The notes under the pieces were generated by a model that worked only from the letters and a program-made list of their open reading frames with translations, was not told the origin of the DNA and ran no database searches. A program made the translations under genes and the position numbers. From Haliclystus octoradiatus (lineage: Eukaryota; Cnidaria; Staurozoa; Stauromedusae; Haliclystidae): a stretch of DNA of 64,000 bases. The stretch is taken from the NCBI GenBank assembly GCA_916610825.1, contig OU744448.1, positions 21,493,032-21,557,031 of the forward strand, written 5' to 3'. Below are positions 1-8,887 of the stretch, piece by piece (the first letter of the stretch is position 1; every line of letters starts with the position of its first letter).

Positions 1-110
1 GTCTACTGGTACACTGTCGATAGACGTCCAAAGAGACGTCTCGGAGACTGTCAATCAACCTTCGTAGACGTCTCCTGACGTTGCAGGGACGTCTCCGTGT
101 TTGCTGGGTG
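1..110. repeat. Edge-cut repeat element with reiterated AGACGTCT words
   Basis: The self-complementary word GACGTC recurs at least four times in the first 100 bases, in contexts such as AGACGTCC and GAGACGTCTC. The block ends in GTTTGCTGGGTGGG, which looks like a terminal motif. It is probably the right-hand part of a small non-autonomous transposon whose left end lies outside the window. Its plan resembles the TTCATGAA element that follows: a short palindromic word reiterated inside distinct ends. It lies in a MUS81 intron. Confidence 0.45.
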
Positions 111-111
111 G

Positions 112-432
112 GTCCATGAACTATTTGTTCACAAACTGCTATGATTAGTTCATGAACATTCATGAACTTGAATAAAAGTTCAAGAACGTTCATGAACTTT
201 CATGAACTTTGATGAATTTGGAAAACTAGTTCATGAACGCTCATGCACTTTTATGAACTTGGACAACTAGTTCATAAACTTTGAGTGTAGTTCATGAATG
301 ATGACTTTGAGTTCATCAAAGTTCATGAACGTTCATGAACTGTAAGAGTTAATGAACCATATTTTTATGAACTATTCCTTACACTTCATGAACTGTTCAT
401 CAAAGTTCATGAACTTTCATGAACTTGTTTCG
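112..432. repeat. TTCATGAA-word repeat array
   Basis: This stretch contains many perfect or near copies of the palindrome GTTCATGAAC or its core TTCATGAA, separated by 5-25 bases of variable AT-rich sequence. Similar but shorter blocks occur at about 14817, 31406, 32104, 36490, 60015 and 62115. A short ORF across it (352-534) only translates the repeat and is not a gene. Clean terminal repeats are not visible at this locus, so the limits are approximate. Confidence 0.6.
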
Positions 433-1032
433 CAAATGGGTCACGATATCTTTTGTCAGCGCTTATCGATCTTTTCGAATGTGAAATTCCAACAAAACAA
501 TCCTCTTGTAGAAGTCCACTTAGGAATGGATTGAGTGTGTCAATGGTATCGTCTTCTAGGTCAGAGATGCAATCATGATGCTAATCTACCAGCAAACATC
601 AACCATATCAAGACTGTCATTCGTTTTGTTACTTACATCTAGGTTGTGCAATCTGTAATGTTGACACCTGAACATTACAATGGACGTGATCACCCGCTAT
701 AATTTGTAACCGGTGAATATCATGTAAAGTACAGTAGTACAAATTAATCGTGTAATACTTCCGTTGACATCTGTTTCCTTGTGTTTTCCAAAAACGAACT
801 TGTAATAACAAGGCTGTGATGACCATTTAGTATACATTGTATAGAGTATATATGTAATAATATGATATCAAGGATGCATATAGGTTTCGCTTCTCAATTT
901 CTTTTTAATTTTTTGTCGGTAGTTGAAATGGTTTATGCTGTTTCTATTTATAGAAGAATACCCTGATATTGTTCTATTGCAAGGTGACGAAAGGTTATCA
1001 CTATGTAAAACATCATACTTTTTTAATTATAG

Positions 1033-4000
1033 TATCGCATGAAACGTTGTGGCTTGCGCCGTCCCATCTATCTTGTTGAAGAGTATGGATCAATGCAACA
1101 TCTACCACTGCCAGAAGCAACACTGCGTCAAGCTATTGTCAACACTCAGGTAGCTGCTAACTCATCACTTGACTTCAGCAGTAAAACATCATTCATATAT
1201 AACAGCCATCTATATAAGACCTAGATAAAATGACCATTATATACAGGTGGCCTTCATATGCAGGGTTGATTCAATAGGGTAATGCTTTTCGTATATTACC
1301 ATAGTAAAAAAAGTAATGTAGACGGTGTCGCCCTACCGAAGGCACCCGTACCACTCCTCTATTTCTAGAGGAGTGGCTCTTTTCGCTAAGAGCAATGATT
1401 TTAAACGCTCTTTACTGATCTCAGCCGCGACACTGCAGATCAATTTCAACAGATTTGATGGCAGACAGATCTCGATTGTCAACGCAACGATGCGCCGCAG
1501 CTACTCACAGTGCAATTCCCTCTGGACCATTCCATCCGCCATCTTCAGATGGTACTCATTTGATGTTTCAGATAAAGTCAAGGCTGAGTTGACCTTGGGG
1601 GGATTTGAACCACAGTCGATCAGATATGATCCGGTCTAAAGTTCGGTTGCTCTGCCATCTGAGCTAATCCTCCTACTGTATTACCATAGTGACCATTATA
1701 CACAGGTGGCCTTCATATACAGGTTTGATTCAACAGGGTAATGTTTTTGGTACATTTAAACATTCGTCACTTCAATTGCTCTTTTTCCATCAGCTTCACT
1801 TAAGTATTTTGGGGGATCTTAAAATTTGGAATTTTGATATTTTGAAGTTCACTTGAAAGTTTTGATTGTTGTGATGAGTTGAAAATGATGAGATATGTCA
1901 CGACATTAATGGGCGATGGTATTATTTTAAAATGAATCTCTTATTCAAGTTTACGTTTATCCGCTTATCTCTGTAGGTTGTTGATGAATTTGCTGTGAAA
2001 AAGACTGGTGATATTTATGAATCTGCAGCCTATCTTACGTTGATGACGCGTCATTTATCTGCTCTGTTCTCGGTGGGTTATCTTACATGGTATTTTACAG
2101 TTGCAAGAAAGCTAAGCAATCATACTTGTTATCAAATCTAGTTCAAGAATGCCATCCAATACATTTTAGTATTATAATTATTAGAAGGGAAGAATGCTAC
2201 TATTTCCAACTACATTTGTTTGTATGGTCACATGCTATGAGCAAACAGCATGAAAATCTTTTTTTCTAACTGTATACCTGTGCTATTACAACTTATTTAC
2301 ATTACAATATTGATATACTTCCTGTAAACATAATCGTGTCATTTATAGTTTTAGTTTAGATTCTAATATACTGTTCTGTGATCAACAACGTTTATTCTCT
2401 CGTCTCAAGTTCTAGCTTATTCACATAATACTACATGGCGCTGCGATTATTCGAACTTTGGGATTGTTATTGTTGATTTGTTATTTATACCTTCGTCTTC
2501 GTTTGGTATATTTATTGGTTCATATTTTTCATTCATCTTACTGTTCGTGTTGTTTACATTATGCCAATGGAGACACGTCAGAATGAAAAAGCTTCCACAA
2601 GCACTGCTGGTGATGAAGAATTCTCTGATAATTCTGATTCTCACGATCCAATAATACCTTTGGCATCTTCTATTAATCTACCTTCAGGAGATATTCCGCC
2701 ATGGTTTAACGCCATTTTACAGCAACAACAACAAGCTTTTACCGCCGCTCTGCAATCCGTCGCTAAAGCAACTTCAAAACACAGAAATAACGAATCTCAC
2801 TCGGGTTCAGCCAAAAGAATGGACATACCAACATTAAAAAGTCCTTCGAAGATAACTATTGCCGATTTTCGTGATTGGGAAGAACGATTTTCAGGTTACG
2901 CTGCTGCGACACGTTTGTCAACAGACTGCAATCTCGCTGCTCGAAGAGGCATACTAAGATCTGCAATTCACGACGATTGGTCAAAGTTGTGGACAGCCAA
3001 AGTAATCTTGGTCAACGATATCGATGATACAGACGCAATAATAGACAAATTTAGTCATTATCTTCGAGATAAACGAAATCCACTGCTTGATCGAAAAGAA
3101 TTTCACAACAGGGACCAACTTCCTGATGAGACGATAGATCAATACTACGCCGTTCTACGCACGCTTGATGAAAGCTGTGGGTTTTCCCCTGAGTTAACAT
3201 GCGAAACATGTCACGCAGACACAGGAATATCACAAAACATGCGGGACGAAAGACTGCGGGACCGTCTAATATGTGGCCTCCGCGATGTTGACACGCAACA
3301 AAAAGTCCTGGCAGAAAAATTTTCTACGCTTACATTAAAGAAAACATTAGACATTTGTACATCTCACGAGGCAAGTAAGACAACACAAGACAAGTTAGCA
3401 ACCTCTTCAACAATTAATGTCTCAGCAATCAAAAGCAAGAAGCCTTACAAGAAATCAGAAAAATCAAATACTGGTCGTCAAGACAACAACAGCTCTAATG
3501 AACATACACCTAAATGTTATTTTTGTGGCAAGCAAAAGCATTCAAGAGCCGAATGCCCAGCAAAAGAAGCTATATGTGGATTTTGTGACAAGTTAGGACA
3601 CTATCAATCAGTTTGCAAAGCAAAAAAAAGATCATCACATCAACCAAATACTAACCATGTATATCTTAATGCATTGTCAAATACAACTGATACAATCAAG
3701 CTACTAACTACACATGAACATGGACCCTCATACCTTCATTGGCTACCTGACACTGGTGCTGCATGTGACGTCCTAAGTGTTCAACATTTAAAGGCATTAA
3801 ACTGTGACCTTTTATTAAAGTTGAAGCCAGCTACTGATCAACTATTTACAGCTAATTCAACACCTCTATCAACACTTGGTCGCTGTTCTCTGACAATCAA
3901 ACTTAACAACAATCAATACACTGCTGACATTCATGTGGTGGACGCTGTCAATGCACCATTACTAAGCAAAAAAGGATGCATTGCGTTGGGTCTTATTCCT

Positions 4001-7000
4001 GAAAACTGGCCAGACTTATCAGCAGCTACTCCTGTCAACACTGTGTCTCTATTGGCAAGCACTGACCAAGAAGCTCATCACATCAATCTACCAACACAGC
4101 AATCTTCCAACGATGACGCCACACAACTTATAAAGGAATTCTCTTCTGTTTTCACTGACACAGGACCACTACGGAAAATGGATGGCCCTGCAATGAAGAT
4201 AGAGCTGACCGAAGACGCCACACCTACTCGCCAATACAAAGCGTATAATATACCGTTTAAGTGGCAGAAATTGGTACAAGCACAACTAGATTCGATGATC
4301 ACAAAGGACATCATAGAAAAAGTTCCTTTGAACGAATCACCACAATGGATTCACCCTATGGTTGTCGTTCCAAAGAAGAACTCTACAGAGCCAAGAATCA
4401 CAGTTGATCTCACATCACTAAATCGGTTTGTCAAAAGACCTGGTTATCCATCACGCGCACCACGAGATCTGATCGCCAACATCCCGCCTGGAATGAAATA
4501 CTTCACTACCTTGGACGCCCGTCATGGCTACTGGCAAGTACCTCTGGCTACTGAATCAAGACCGCTCACTACATTCATCACACCCTGGGGCTGTTACCGC
4601 TTTAGAAGGAATGTCATGGGTCTTATCAGCGCTGGCGATGAGCACAACCGACGTGGAGATGAAGCATTGGCTGGCATTGACAACCTACAGAAAGTGGTGG
4701 AAGACGTCATCATCTACGACAAAGACTATGACACACACATCAAACGAGTCAAAGACGTCTTAAAGAGATGCTCTGATAATGGTATCACCTTGAATAAAAA
4801 GAAATTTCATTTTGCTCAATCATCTGCTGAATGGTGTGGGTATGTTATTACTTCAACTGGTTACACGTTAAATCCTCGCCTGGTTACTGCATTGACAGAA
4901 TTTCCACAACCAACATCATTGACGCAACTACGCTCTTTCCTTGGTCTGGTACAACAGTTTGAATCATTTTCATCTGAAATTTCACAACTGGCAACACCAC
5001 TACGAGCTCTACTGTCACCTTCAACATCTTTCTATTGGAATCAACTCCACCAAGATGCATTCAAAGGCCTCATCAATGAACTAACTAGTCCACGCATCCT
5101 TGCTCATTTCAATCCACAAGCTCAACTCCGACTTGAAACAGATGCTGCACAATCTAAAGGACTTGGCTATGCTCTATGGTCCGAACAAGATGACAAAACT
5201 TGGCGCCTCCTACAATGTGGTTCACGCTTTGTCACTGATGCAGAGTCCCGCTACTCTGCTACTGAAATTGAATTGGCCGCAGTCGTTTGGGCAACCCAGA
5301 AGTGCAAAATGTTTTTACATGGGTCATCATTTAACCTAATTGTCGACCACAAGCCACTAATATCCATCCTCAATGACAAGCGTCTGCACCAAATTCCAAG
5401 TGCAAGAATCATTCGCCTCAAAGAAAAGTTATCATCATTTTCATTCACTGCTATCTGGCGTGCTGGTACAAGTCACACCGTCGTCGATTGCTTCTCACGA
5501 CATCCAGTTGATCAACCAAGTCCAGACGATGTCAACATTGATACAGATGCTGATTCAAGCTTCCAAGTAAATCACATCCAAACTCGTCTTCAATCAACTG
5601 ATGCTACCAACTTTCCACCAGACGCAACTCTCAACAAAGTCAAATCTGCAGGTGAAAATGACGCAGTACATCTCAAGCTAGCTGACCTGATCATTAATGG
5701 CTTCCCACAACAGAAGGAAAAACTGGACATCAGCATTCACCCCTATTGGTCACTACGTCACGATCTGTCACTCTTGGAATCATCAATCATCCTCTACCAA
5801 GATCGCATTCTTATCCCAAAATCTCTTCGATCGACTATGCTGAATGAACTCCACACATCTCATCTTGGTCTAACTCGAACTCTTGCACGAGCTCGACAAT
5901 GTATTTTTTGGCCAAATATGACCAACGAAGTCACAAATCGAATTCGGTCATGCGAAGAATGTGCCCAAAGACTGTCATCCAACTCACATGAGCCACTTAT
6001 TCAAGACACACCACCAACTCGTCCTGGTGAAGCGATTGCAACAGACATTTTCTCACACCATGGCCACGAATTCCTTGTCATCACCGATAAGTACTCTGGT
6101 TGGCCTCACGTTGTACACTGTGGCAAGAGCACCGATACAGACACCGTCGTCGATATTCTATCCAGCTGGTTCTGTAGCATGGGTGTCCCTATTCGCTTAA
6201 CGTCTGATGGTGGACCGCAGTTTTCAAGTCATGCATTTTCAGCATTCTGCAAAGATTGGGGCATAATTCACGACCCGTCGTCACCATACCATCATCAAGC
6301 CAACGGACATGCAGAAGCTGCTGTCAAAGCTATGGAAAATATTGTCGCCAAAGTAACAACAAATGGACACCTCAACACAGAAGCCTTCTACAAAGCTCTA
6401 TTGGAATACCGTAATACACCAAGAAGTGATGGTATCAGTCCAGCCCAGCGTTTATTTGGCAAACCTCTTCGGTCACGAATCCCAATTCATCCATCGCAAT
6501 TCACTGATGACATCAAGCAACTAATTATTATTGCAGACAAGAAAGCAAGCACGCTAAAAGAAAAAGCAAAACAACAACATGACCTTCATGCTCGCCGCCT
6601 TGATCCATTCATTCCTGGTGATATTGTCCGCATCCAAAATCAGAATACCAAACATTGGGATCGCATTGGAGAAATTGTCTCTATTGATCCTCGAGGACGC
6701 AGCTATCGCCTAAAAACCGAATCTGGTCGACTCTACTGGCGCAACCGCCGTCAACTCCGCCGGTACTATGGTCCATCAACATCAACTACAGCTGCTGCTT
6801 CAACCACCCCAGAGGAGGAAGAACCATCAACAAATACATCTAGTGCATCATTACATTCACCACCTAGACGCAGCACTAGAAAGAAAAACAAAACTAATAA
6901 ACTAAATTTATAATCAATATTCATTACATGTATATTTCTATAATCTCCCAGAAAGGGCATGTGCTATTACAACTTATTTACATTACAATATTGATATACT

Positions 7001-8879
7001 TCCTGTAAACATAATCGTGTCATTTATAGTTTTAGTTTAGATTCTAATATACTGTTCTGTGATCAACAACGTTTATTCTCTCGTCTCAAGTTCTAGCTTA
7101 TTCACATAATACTACAATACCATTAATATTATTCCTAGAACAAGACATTGAAGGCTGTTTCATTAGACGACTTAGATAAGAGGAATGAATTTGATATTAA
7201 AAGCCCTACAATTGAATTAATGACATTCGATGCATATGACTCGTCAACAGTGAAAAATCAAGTAAGTAAAAATGATCTGTGATACCTCAGTACCGGCTTC
7301 AATGCGGGTTGCTATAGCTATGTCGGGTGAGTAAAAATGATGTTTTGGAGGTACCGGCTTCATTGTGGGTCGCTACAGCTGTGGCAGGTAAATGTGTCAA
7401 TCGTAGAGAAACCGTTTATAACCAGAAATTGTCACGTGGGAGCTTTTAGTTATGATAACTTGATAAATTGCAATTCCGTGCATTAATTTTGCCTGTGAAC
7501 ATCCGACATGTCCTATACTGTGTGTGAATACATTGTTGTTTAACAGATGTTGACAGTCAAAGAAGTCTGGGCTAGACAATTGATTCAAGTGAAAGGCATT
7601 TCTGTGGATAAAACTGTTTCCATTGTTGAAGCTTATCCCACGTTACAGAGGTAAGACAATGCCTATATTAATTCGAATTGCATAGCGCAGTAAGAAATGA
7701 TATATGTATTTTCAACACGTATTTATTGTATACAGGTTTAGAAAGATGCGCTTTTGCTTCGTCGAGTATCAACTGATTTGCAACATTATTCATCTGGGTG
7801 TTAAAAATTCAAAAATTATTTCCAATTCAAAAACTGTTTTAAATCAAAGACACAGCTTTTTTGTGGCAGAAATTCGTTGATAATTCCTTTACAATTTAAA
7901 ATAGGACTAACTATTTTGATTGATAACGCTATAACTATTTCTCTGTCTCCCCGCAAGCATCACCGTGATCCATGTTTTCTTCACCAAATTAGTTCTGTAT
8001 TTTGTTCACTATTCCCACTGCCTATATTGTAGAATGTCATTGGTTAATCCCATAATACCTGTGTTGAGCGACCATTCATCATTGTCGCTGGAGGGAGTTT
8101 TAATCATTTAAACTCATTATGGATTTGAATATTATTTAGCTTAATTAATGGTTATAATCGTTTATCACTTCCTGAAGAAAAGAGCACAATGTTGGCAAAT
8201 TTGGAATTTGGAAAATCTCATCGGTAGGTTAATTTTAATTGCCTAGCCGAGAACTCAGATATTTCTTTAAAGTATGATACATGCATGAGTATGATTATAA
8301 GTATATAGTTTTAGTAGCAAACGTTCACAATCCCTCAAGGAGAGACTTCTTGTACACGTCATGTCACTGAAAAACGCTATAAAAAGGAGGCCCGGAAAAT
8401 AAAAAAGCTACTACGTAGATTTATGAAATCGTCCAGATTTCAAACTTTCTCCAAGGATAGCTATATTTCCCACATGCTTAAACATGTTTGATATGCAACC
8501 ATCTGTAAGATCGAATGCTCTCATTCAAATAATACTGTTCAAAAGGAAATTGATATGTAACGAAAACTGCACCAGATTTATCCGTCATGTTGACAATAAT
8601 CCCTCAGAAAAGTTGCTGTGACAAACATTTCTCTACTTTATTTTTTATCTGATGCTTGAAGAGTGATCAATAGATTCAATATACAATTTCGATAGCGTAA
8701 TTTTTGATACTTTTTTTATCAGCTAAGACCAGCTATAGCACATTTGTTTTCTATTCTATTTACATATTATTTATATAGGTCTAGTAATTATCACATTGGT
8801 TTATTTTCACAGAAAAATCGGCAAAGTTGTGAGTCATCTAATGTATCTCCTCTACTGTACAACAGGTGAATTAAAATGA
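1033..8879 (+). CDS. MUS81: MUS81 structure-specific endonuclease subunit, C-terminal exons (5' end outside window)
   Basis: MUS81 is the catalytic subunit of the MUS81-EME nuclease, which cuts flaps, stalled forks and Holliday-type junctions in the nucleus. Exons, each with AG/GT borders and matching phase, are 1033-1149, 1977-2072, 7139-7261, 7547-7650, 8140-8223 and 8813-8879 (TGA). They encode about 197 residues. The first begins [17 protein letters not shown], matching the human segment that starts RLKRCGLERRVYLVEE. The next carries [13 protein letters not shown], the end of the nuclease fold. The later ones form the helix-hairpin-helix tail ([16 protein letters not shown]). The ERKxxxD active-site exon was not found in 1-1032 and should lie to the left. 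The second visible intron contains an LTR retrotransposon ending 22 bases before the 7139 acceptor. The stop is 8 bases from the stop of the convergent GPCR gene. Confidence 0.93.
1228..1293. repeat. MITE fragment of the CAGGTGGCC family, left copy
   Basis: The sequence GACCATTATATACAGGTGGCC followed by a TTGATTCAATAGGGTAATG stretch recurs at 1690-1752 with few differences. Related complete elements are at 28854-29030 and 30440-30638. The SINE at 1306-1678 lies between the two copies here. Confidence 0.5.
1306..1678 (-). mobile_element. tRNA-derived SINE, full length, with 12 bp target site duplication
   Basis: Read on the minus strand, it begins with a tRNA-like head: A-box-like TTAGCTCAGATGG and B-box GGTTCAAATCC, both RNA polymerase III promoter elements. 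A body of about 280 bases follows and ends in a T-rich tail. The 12-base word TATTACCATAGT flanks it exactly at 1294-1305 and 1679-1690, a target site duplication. A second copy is at 49500-49830. The ORF at 1325-1639 on the opposite strand is incidental. It sits in a MUS81 intron between two copies of another repeat. Confidence 0.85.
1690..1752. repeat. MITE fragment of the CAGGTGGCC family, right copy
   Basis: Near repeat of 1228-1293 in the same orientation, starting GACCATTATACACAGGTGGCC. The two copies were adjacent or tandem before the SINE inserted. The family resembles the TA-flanked MITEs in TRIP11 introns. Confidence 0.5.
2279..2435 (+). repeat. 5' LTR of the gypsy element
   Basis: It begins TGTGCTATTACAAC and ends ATACTACA, giving TG...CA termini. 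It is 157 bp long and, as read, identical to the copy at 6960-7116. Confidence 0.95.
2436..2453 (+). other. Putative primer binding site of the gypsy element
   Basis: TGGCGCTGCG immediately follows the LTR. The TGGCG start is typical of tRNA 3'-end complements in LTR elements. The tRNA used was not determined. Confidence 0.55.
2561..6913 (+). CDS. Gag-Pol polyprotein of the gypsy element (single ORF)
   Basis: One ORF of 1450 codons lies between the LTRs. Visible parts with approximate residue positions: a Gag region from 1 to about 310; two CCHC zinc knuckles near 317 and 339; an aspartic protease with a DTGA motif near 396; a reverse transcriptase from about 545 to 760; RNase H beginning near 859; an integrase zinc-binding region near 1100; and an integrase core with a SDGGPQF motif near 1214. 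Gag and Pol share one frame with no slippage site needed, as in several gypsy lineages. Base composition is slightly less AT-rich than the flanking intron. It is a transposon protein and not part of MUS81. Confidence 0.94.
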   Translation: MPMETRQNEKASTSTAGDEEFSDNSDSHDPIIPLASSINLPSGDIPPWFNAILQQQQQAFTAALQSVAKATSKHRNNESHSGSAKRMDIPTLKSPSKITIADFRDWEERFSGYAAATRLSTDCNLAARRGILRSAIHDDWSKLWTAKVILVNDIDDTDAIIDKFSHYLRDKRNPLLDRKEFHNRDQLPDETIDQYYAVLRTLDESCGFSPELTCETCHADTGISQNMRDERLRDRLICGLRDVDTQQKVLAEKFSTLTLKKTLDICTSHEASKTTQDKLATSSTINVSAIKSKKPYKKSEKSNTGRQDNNSSNEHTPKCYFCGKQKHSRAECPAKEAICGFCDKLGHYQSVCKAKKRSSHQPNTNHVYLNALSNTTDTIKLLTTHEHGPSYLHWLPDTGAACDVLSVQHLKALNCDLLLKLKPATDQLFTANSTPLSTLGRCSLTIKLNNNQYTADIHVVDAVNAPLLSKKGCIALGLIPENWPDLSAATPVNTVSLLASTDQEAHHINLPTQQSSNDDATQLIKEFSSVFTDTGPLRKMDGPAMKIELTEDATPTRQYKAYNIPFKWQKLVQAQLDSMITKDIIEKVPLNESPQWIHPMVVVPKKNSTEPRITVDLTSLNRFVKRPGYPSRAPRDLIANIPPGMKYFTTLDARHGYWQVPLATESRPLTTFITPWGCYRFRRNVMGLISAGDEHNRRGDEALAGIDNLQKVVEDVIIYDKDYDTHIKRVKDVLKRCSDNGITLNKKKFHFAQSSAEWCGYVITSTGYTLNPRLVTALTEFPQPTSLTQLRSFLGLVQQFESFSSEISQLATPLRALLSPSTSFYWNQLHQDAFKGLINELTSPRILAHFNPQAQLRLETDAAQSKGLGYALWSEQDDKTWRLLQCGSRFVTDAESRYSATEIELAAVVWATQKCKMFLHGSSFNLIVDHKPLISILNDKRLHQIPSARIIRLKEKLSSFSFTAIWRAGTSHTVVDCFSRHPVDQPSPDDVNIDTDADSSFQVNHIQTRLQSTDATNFPPDATLNKVKSAGENDAVHLKLADLIINGFPQQKEKLDISIHPYWSLRHDLSLLESSIILYQDRILIPKSLRSTMLNELHTSHLGLTRTLARARQCIFWPNMTNEVTNRIRSCEECAQRLSSNSHEPLIQDTPPTRPGEAIATDIFSHHGHEFLVITDKYSGWPHVVHCGKSTDTDTVVDILSSWFCSMGVPIRLTSDGGPQFSSHAFSAFCKDWGIIHDPSSPYHHQANGHAEAAVKAMENIVAKVTTNGHLNTEAFYKALLEYRNTPRSDGISPAQRLFGKPLRSRIPIHPSQFTDDIKQLIIIADKKASTLKEKAKQQHDLHARRLDPFIPGDIVRIQNQNTKHWDRIGEIVSIDPRGRSYRLKTESGRLYWRNRRQLRRYYGPSTSTTAAASTTPEEEEPSTNTSSASLHSPPRRSTRKKNKTNKLNL
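6951..6957 (+). other. Polypurine tract of the gypsy element
   Basis: The run GAAAGGG lies two bases before the 3' LTR, the expected position for plus-strand priming. Confidence 0.55.
6960..7116 (+). repeat. 3' LTR of the gypsy element
   Basis: A 157 bp copy of the 5' LTR with no difference that I can see. It ends 22 bases before the MUS81 exon at 7139, with the target duplication ATACC between. Confidence 0.95.
7262..7393 (+). repeat. Tandem repeat of about 65 bp that starts at a MUS81 splice donor
   Basis: The intron begins GTAAGTAAAAATGAT. The unit repeats at 7327 as GTGAGTAAAAATGAT, and both copies contain GTACCGGCTTCA or a near match followed by GGGT-GCTA. A third GTAAAT begins at 7388. 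Donor-like hexamers therefore occur three times with spacings of 65 and 61 bases. Confidence 0.75.
8800..8805 (-). promoter_or_regulatory. Candidate poly(A) signal for the GPCR gene
   Basis: AATAAA on the minus strand lies about 85 bases past the GPCR stop, inside the last MUS81 intron. If used, the GPCR 3' UTR would run antisense across the last MUS81 exon. Confidence 0.4.
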
Positions 8880-8887
8880 ACATTATA

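Larger units (their letters stand above)
2279..7116 (+). mobile_element. Ty3/gypsy LTR retrotransposon, looks whole and young
   Basis: This is a fossil-type LTR element inserted in a MUS81 intron in the sense direction. It has two 157 bp LTRs (2279-2435 and 6960-7116) that I read as identical, and a 5 bp target duplication ATACC at 2274-2278 and 7117-7121. There is a primer-binding-like TGGCGCTGCG directly after the 5' LTR, a purine run just before the 3' LTR, and one long ORF. Parts in order are Gag with two zinc knuckles, protease, reverse transcriptase, RNase H and integrase. This order places it in Ty3/gypsy, and the double zinc knuckle recalls the Mag clade (inference). No breaks are apparent, and identical LTRs imply a recent insertion. 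No envelope-like gene is seen. Confidence 0.95.

Noticed and set aside
112-432. CRISPR-like regularly spaced repeats
   Set aside because: Words are short and palindromic with irregular spacing and degenerate sequence; the genome is eukaryotic and no cas genes are present.
352-534. ORF of 60 codons
   Set aside because: Its first half translates the TTCATGAA repeat; no homology or coding features.
1325-1639. ORF of 104 codons on the plus strand
   Set aside because: It lies wholly inside a minus-strand SINE and reflects the SINE sequence.
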